Assembly: GCA_024222455.1 (NCBI GenBank)
Contig: JAAEPD010000147.1
Location: 1-64,000 of the forward strand
Reading direction: 5' to 3'
Source: Aureispira sp.
GTDB taxonomy: Bacteria; Bacteroidota; Bacteroidia; Chitinophagales; Saprospiraceae
DNA length: 64,000 bases
The translations under genes were made by a program, and so were the position numbers. Below, piece by piece: positions 62,601 through 64,000 of this stretch (the first letter of the stretch is position 1; each line of letters starts with the position of its first letter). The notes under the pieces are model-generated. The model had not been told where the DNA came from and made no database searches. It saw only the letters and a program-made list of their open reading frames with translations.

Positions 62601-64000
62601 ACATTTCTATAGATTCCAATCACATCAATCAAGAAGACGAAGAAATGAACAAAGAATTCTTAGAAACACTAAAAGCAACTGTTGAGCATGTAACTAGTCA
62701 ACAGACTAAATCTTTAGAAATTTTCCAAAGTTTCTTAAGTGAACAAAACAAGCAATCACAGTTGTTGTTGCAAATGATGTCTCAGCAAGTACAGTTGATG
62801 AATCAACCAACTTTGCAAGCAGCACCTCAGACAATCCAATCTGCTCCTGTACAACAAGTACAAATACAAGAGCCTGTATTAACTACGGTTAATACAACGC
62901 CACAACCGAAACCTATCATAACTCCTGCTCCAAAGCAAGAAGTAGTTACACCTCCTGTGACATCAGCTCCTGCTCCTGTGAGTGGAGGATTGAGCAAAGC
63001 TAAGATAGAAAGCATCCTGTTGGCTGTTATCAGTGAAAAAACTGGTTATCCTGCTGAAATGTTGGAACTAAGCATGGATATGGAAGCTGACTTAGGTATT
63101 GATTCTGTGAAACGTGTGGAGATTTTCGGTGCAATGACGGAAGACTATCCTGAAATGCAAGGCGTAAATCCTAATGATTTGACAGAGTTGCGTACACTAG
63201 CTCAAATTGTTGACTACTTAGTAGGTAAAGCGGGTGGTAGCAATACAACGGCTGCTCCTGTAACTCCTGTAGCTGTTCAACAACCTGTAGAAACTAAAAC
63301 TGCTCCTGTAGCCACTCCTAATACTGGTGGAGGACTGAGCAAAGCTAAAATAGAAAGCATCCTGTTGGCTGTTATCAGTGAAAAAACAGGCTACCCTGCT
63401 GAAATGTTGGAACTAAGCATGGATATGGAAGCTGACTTAGGTATTGACTCTGTGAAACGTGTGGAGATTTTCGGTGCAATGACAGAAGACTATCCTGAAA
63501 TGCAAGGCGTCAATCCTAATGACTTGACTGAGTTACGTACGCTAGCTCAAATCGTAGACTACTTAGTAGGTAAAGCGGGGGGTAGCAATACAACAGCTAC
63601 TCCTGTAACACCTGTAGCTGTTCAACAACCTGTAGAAACTAAAACTGCTCCTGTAGCCACTCCTAATACTGGTGGTGGATTGAGCAAAGCTAAAATAGAA
63701 AGCATCCTGTTGGCTGTTATCAGCGAAAAGACTGGATACCCTGCTGAAATGTTGGAACTAAGCATGGATATGGAAGCTGACTTAGGTATTGACTCTGTAA
63801 AACGTGTGGAAATATTCGGCGCAATGACGGAAGATTATCCAGAGATGCAAGGTGTGAATCCTAATGACTTGACGGAGTTGCGTACTCTAGCTCAAATCGT
63901 AGATTACTTGGTAGGTAAAGCTGGTGGTAGCAATACTGCTCCTGCAGCTCCTGTTGTACAAGAAACTGTTGTTACTGAAAGTAATACAGGAATGGATAAC
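59630..64000 (+). CDS. pfaA: PUFA synthase subunit PfaA (KS-AT-ACP…), partial at the right edge
   Basis: The frame is open from ATG 59630 to the window end (1457 codons, no stop). Ketosynthase: residues about 10-470, with Cys215 in 'VVDAACAASLSAIKMAL' and His in 'GHGTGTGAGDPTEF' and 'SQVGHTKAAAGAAG'. Malonyl/acyl transferase: residues about 584-890, 'LFSGQGSQYVGMGKELANAF' and Ser683 in 'AAGHSFGELTALW'. A coiled-coil/Gln-rich linker (about 960-1115) leads to three tandem ACPs with phosphopantetheine serines Ser1159, Ser1274 and Ser1389 ('LGIDSVKRVEIFGAM'). This is the PfaA layout of long-chain polyunsaturated fatty acid (EPA/DHA/ARA) synthases; more ACPs and a KR are expected beyond the edge. 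Confidence 0.94.
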   Translation, partial: MNINSSLSKTPIAVVGMSALFANARNIEEYWNNIVQAVDSIVDVPETRWRIEDYYDPDPTVADKTYCKKGGFIPDIDFNPIEFGLPPNILEVTDASQLLALIAARDAFEHAGYGRDSAKFTAALKDKTGVLLGVGGGQKLITPLTSRLQYPIWERALRASGISEDDIPHIVDKMKKAYIGWNENSFPGMLGNVISGRITNRFDLGGINSVVDAACAASLSAIKMALSELVEGRADMMLTGGVDTDNSPFMYMSFSKTPAFSKKNKISPFSDEADGMLIGEGVGMLVLKRLEDAERDGDTIYAVVKGVGTSSDGRFKSVYAPRPSGQASAMKRAYEDAGFEAKTVGLIEGHGTGTGAGDPTEFTSMNMVFSQHNPAQPHIALGSVKSQVGHTKAAAGAAGMIKAVMALHHKVLPPTINVDQPNSKFELDKSALYINTECRPWISKDYPRRASCSAFGFGGINVHITMEEYLPKPHRETYRIHEPYKTVVLQANTANELAALCQTHLDQLNTQDVDIAYWNLTQQNNTKIPQQAARLGFVSTGIENAKEFLQLAIQNLKTNTQAWEHPKGIYYRPNGLDTNKKVVALFSGQGSQYVGMGKELANAFPQFQEVFEKSNQAFAQSNRKALSDVVYPIPAFNKADKKVQQQELTATQNAQPAIGAISMALYKTLQDAGFQANFAAGHSFGELTALWAAGVFDDNTYLALAKARGEAMSAQSSGADTGTMLAVKSDYNSVNTAIQQLQGVKIANVNSNKQVILGGSTPAIANAQTVLKAQGFTVIPLPVSAAFHTEFVAHAQQPFAAFVAKQQFQAPQIPVYSNTTSTPYANNAESIKSILQGQILKPVLFQQQIENIHNSGGRIFIEFGPKGVLTNLVKDILKGKDHIAVALNANAKKDSDLQLRQAVVQLAVLGLQLGNIDTSKAPTTKPAAKSKINVVLSGYNHVSKPTQKAYYDALNNGFKVKSGGVQIVEKIIEKEVIKEVEKIVEVPVGHDISIDSNHINQEDEEMNKEFLETLKATVEHVTSQQTKSLEIFQSFLSEQNKQSQLLLQMMSQQVQLMNQPTLQAAPQTIQSAPVQQVQIQEPVLTTVNTTPQPKPIITPAPKQEVVTPPVTSAPAPVSGGLSKAKIESILLAVISEKTGYPAEMLELSMDMEADLGIDSVKRVEIFGAMTEDYPEMQGVNPNDLTELRTLAQIVDYLVGKAGGSNTTAAPVTPVAVQQPVETKTAPVATPNTGGGLSKAKIESILLAVISEKTGYPAEMLELSMDMEADLGIDSVKRVEIFGAMTEDYPEMQGVNPNDLTELRTLAQIVDYLVGKAGGSNTTATPVTPVAVQQPVETKTAPVATPNTGGGLSKAKIESILLAVISEKTGYPAEMLELSMDMEADLGIDSVKRVEIFGAMTEDYPEMQGVNPNDLTELRTLAQIVDYLVGKAGGSNTAPAAPVVQETVVTESNTGMDN
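62990..64000 (+). repeat. Tandem ACP repeats with a 345-bp period
   Basis: Units start at 62990, 63335 and 63680, each opening LSKAKIESILLAVISEKTGY. They encode 115-residue units of ACP plus Pro/Thr/Val linker and are nearly identical at DNA level, with mostly silent differences. The linker after the third (APAAPVVQETVVTESN) differs, so the array may end or change type beyond the edge. Confidence 0.9.

Overview
The window looks like a chromosomal segment of a low-GC member of the Bacteroidota. The evidence is a giant secreted protein with SprB-type repeats and a gliding-motility/type IX secretion C-terminal domain, a DUF5686 TonB-like protein, many beta-barrel, TPR and lipoprotein genes, genes without Shine-Dalgarno sequences, and several Bacteroidota-type promoters (TTTG or TTGG, about 19 bases, then TAnnTTTG). 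The PUFA-synthase locus at the right edge fits a marine Saprospiria lineage such as Aureispira, whose members are known to make arachidonic acid. That assignment is inference. No tRNA, rRNA, CRISPR array, IS element or prophage was seen.

Layout. 1-8.2 kb: envelope and hypothetical genes (DUF4377/META protein, AlgJ/AlgI-like O-acetylation pair, outer-membrane protein, RDD membrane protein, two unknowns). 8.3-17.6 kb: tricorn-like S41 protease, a helical protein that appears split by a frameshift, a DUF5686 outer-membrane protein and a TPR protein. 17.7-26.0 kb: the most unusual block, a minus-strand gene set encoding a PqqD-like small protein, an ATP-grasp ligase, a LysA-type PLP decarboxylase, a urea-transporter/M23-peptidase fusion, a TPR/beta-barrel outer-membrane protein and a periplasmic TPR protein. 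A LytTR regulator that lacks the phosphoacceptor aspartate is divergent from it. The shared upstream region holds three helically phased direct repeats next to a good minus-strand promoter. 26.1-28.5 kb: four tandem paralogues of a small membrane protein plus the remnant of a fifth. 28.8-40.7 kb: one 3984-residue secreted protein with 8 PPC-like repeats and 27 SprB repeats. 41-52.6 kb: LRR protein, acyl-CoA dehydrogenase, lipoprotein, OmpA-like protein, rpsU, serine hydrolase, urocanate hydratase, a pair of small membrane proteins with a deleted third copy, and a 1-Cys peroxiredoxin. 52.7-58.0 kb: LRR-BRCT protein, recG and a lipoprotein. 58.1-64.0 kb: a PUFA-synthase locus with an Sfp-type phosphopantetheinyl transferase, a TetR regulator and pfaA (ketosynthase, acyltransferase, three near-identical ACPs), running off the right edge.

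Functional reading. The 17.7-26.0 kb block combines a peptide-binding or carrier-like PqqD fold, an ATP-grasp amide-forming ligase and an amino-acid decarboxylase with an envelope transporter/peptidase and an outer-membrane protein. This suggests a regulated pathway that makes or modifies an amino-acid or peptide-derived compound and handles it in the envelope; I do not recognise it as a described system. The PPTase would activate the PfaA ACPs, and the TetR protein probably controls the divergent PPTase/pfa promoters. Small-scale gene decay (fifth DUF4190-like copy, third 143/152-residue paralogue, possible frameshift at 12.27 kb) shows ongoing turnover of duplicated accessory genes.
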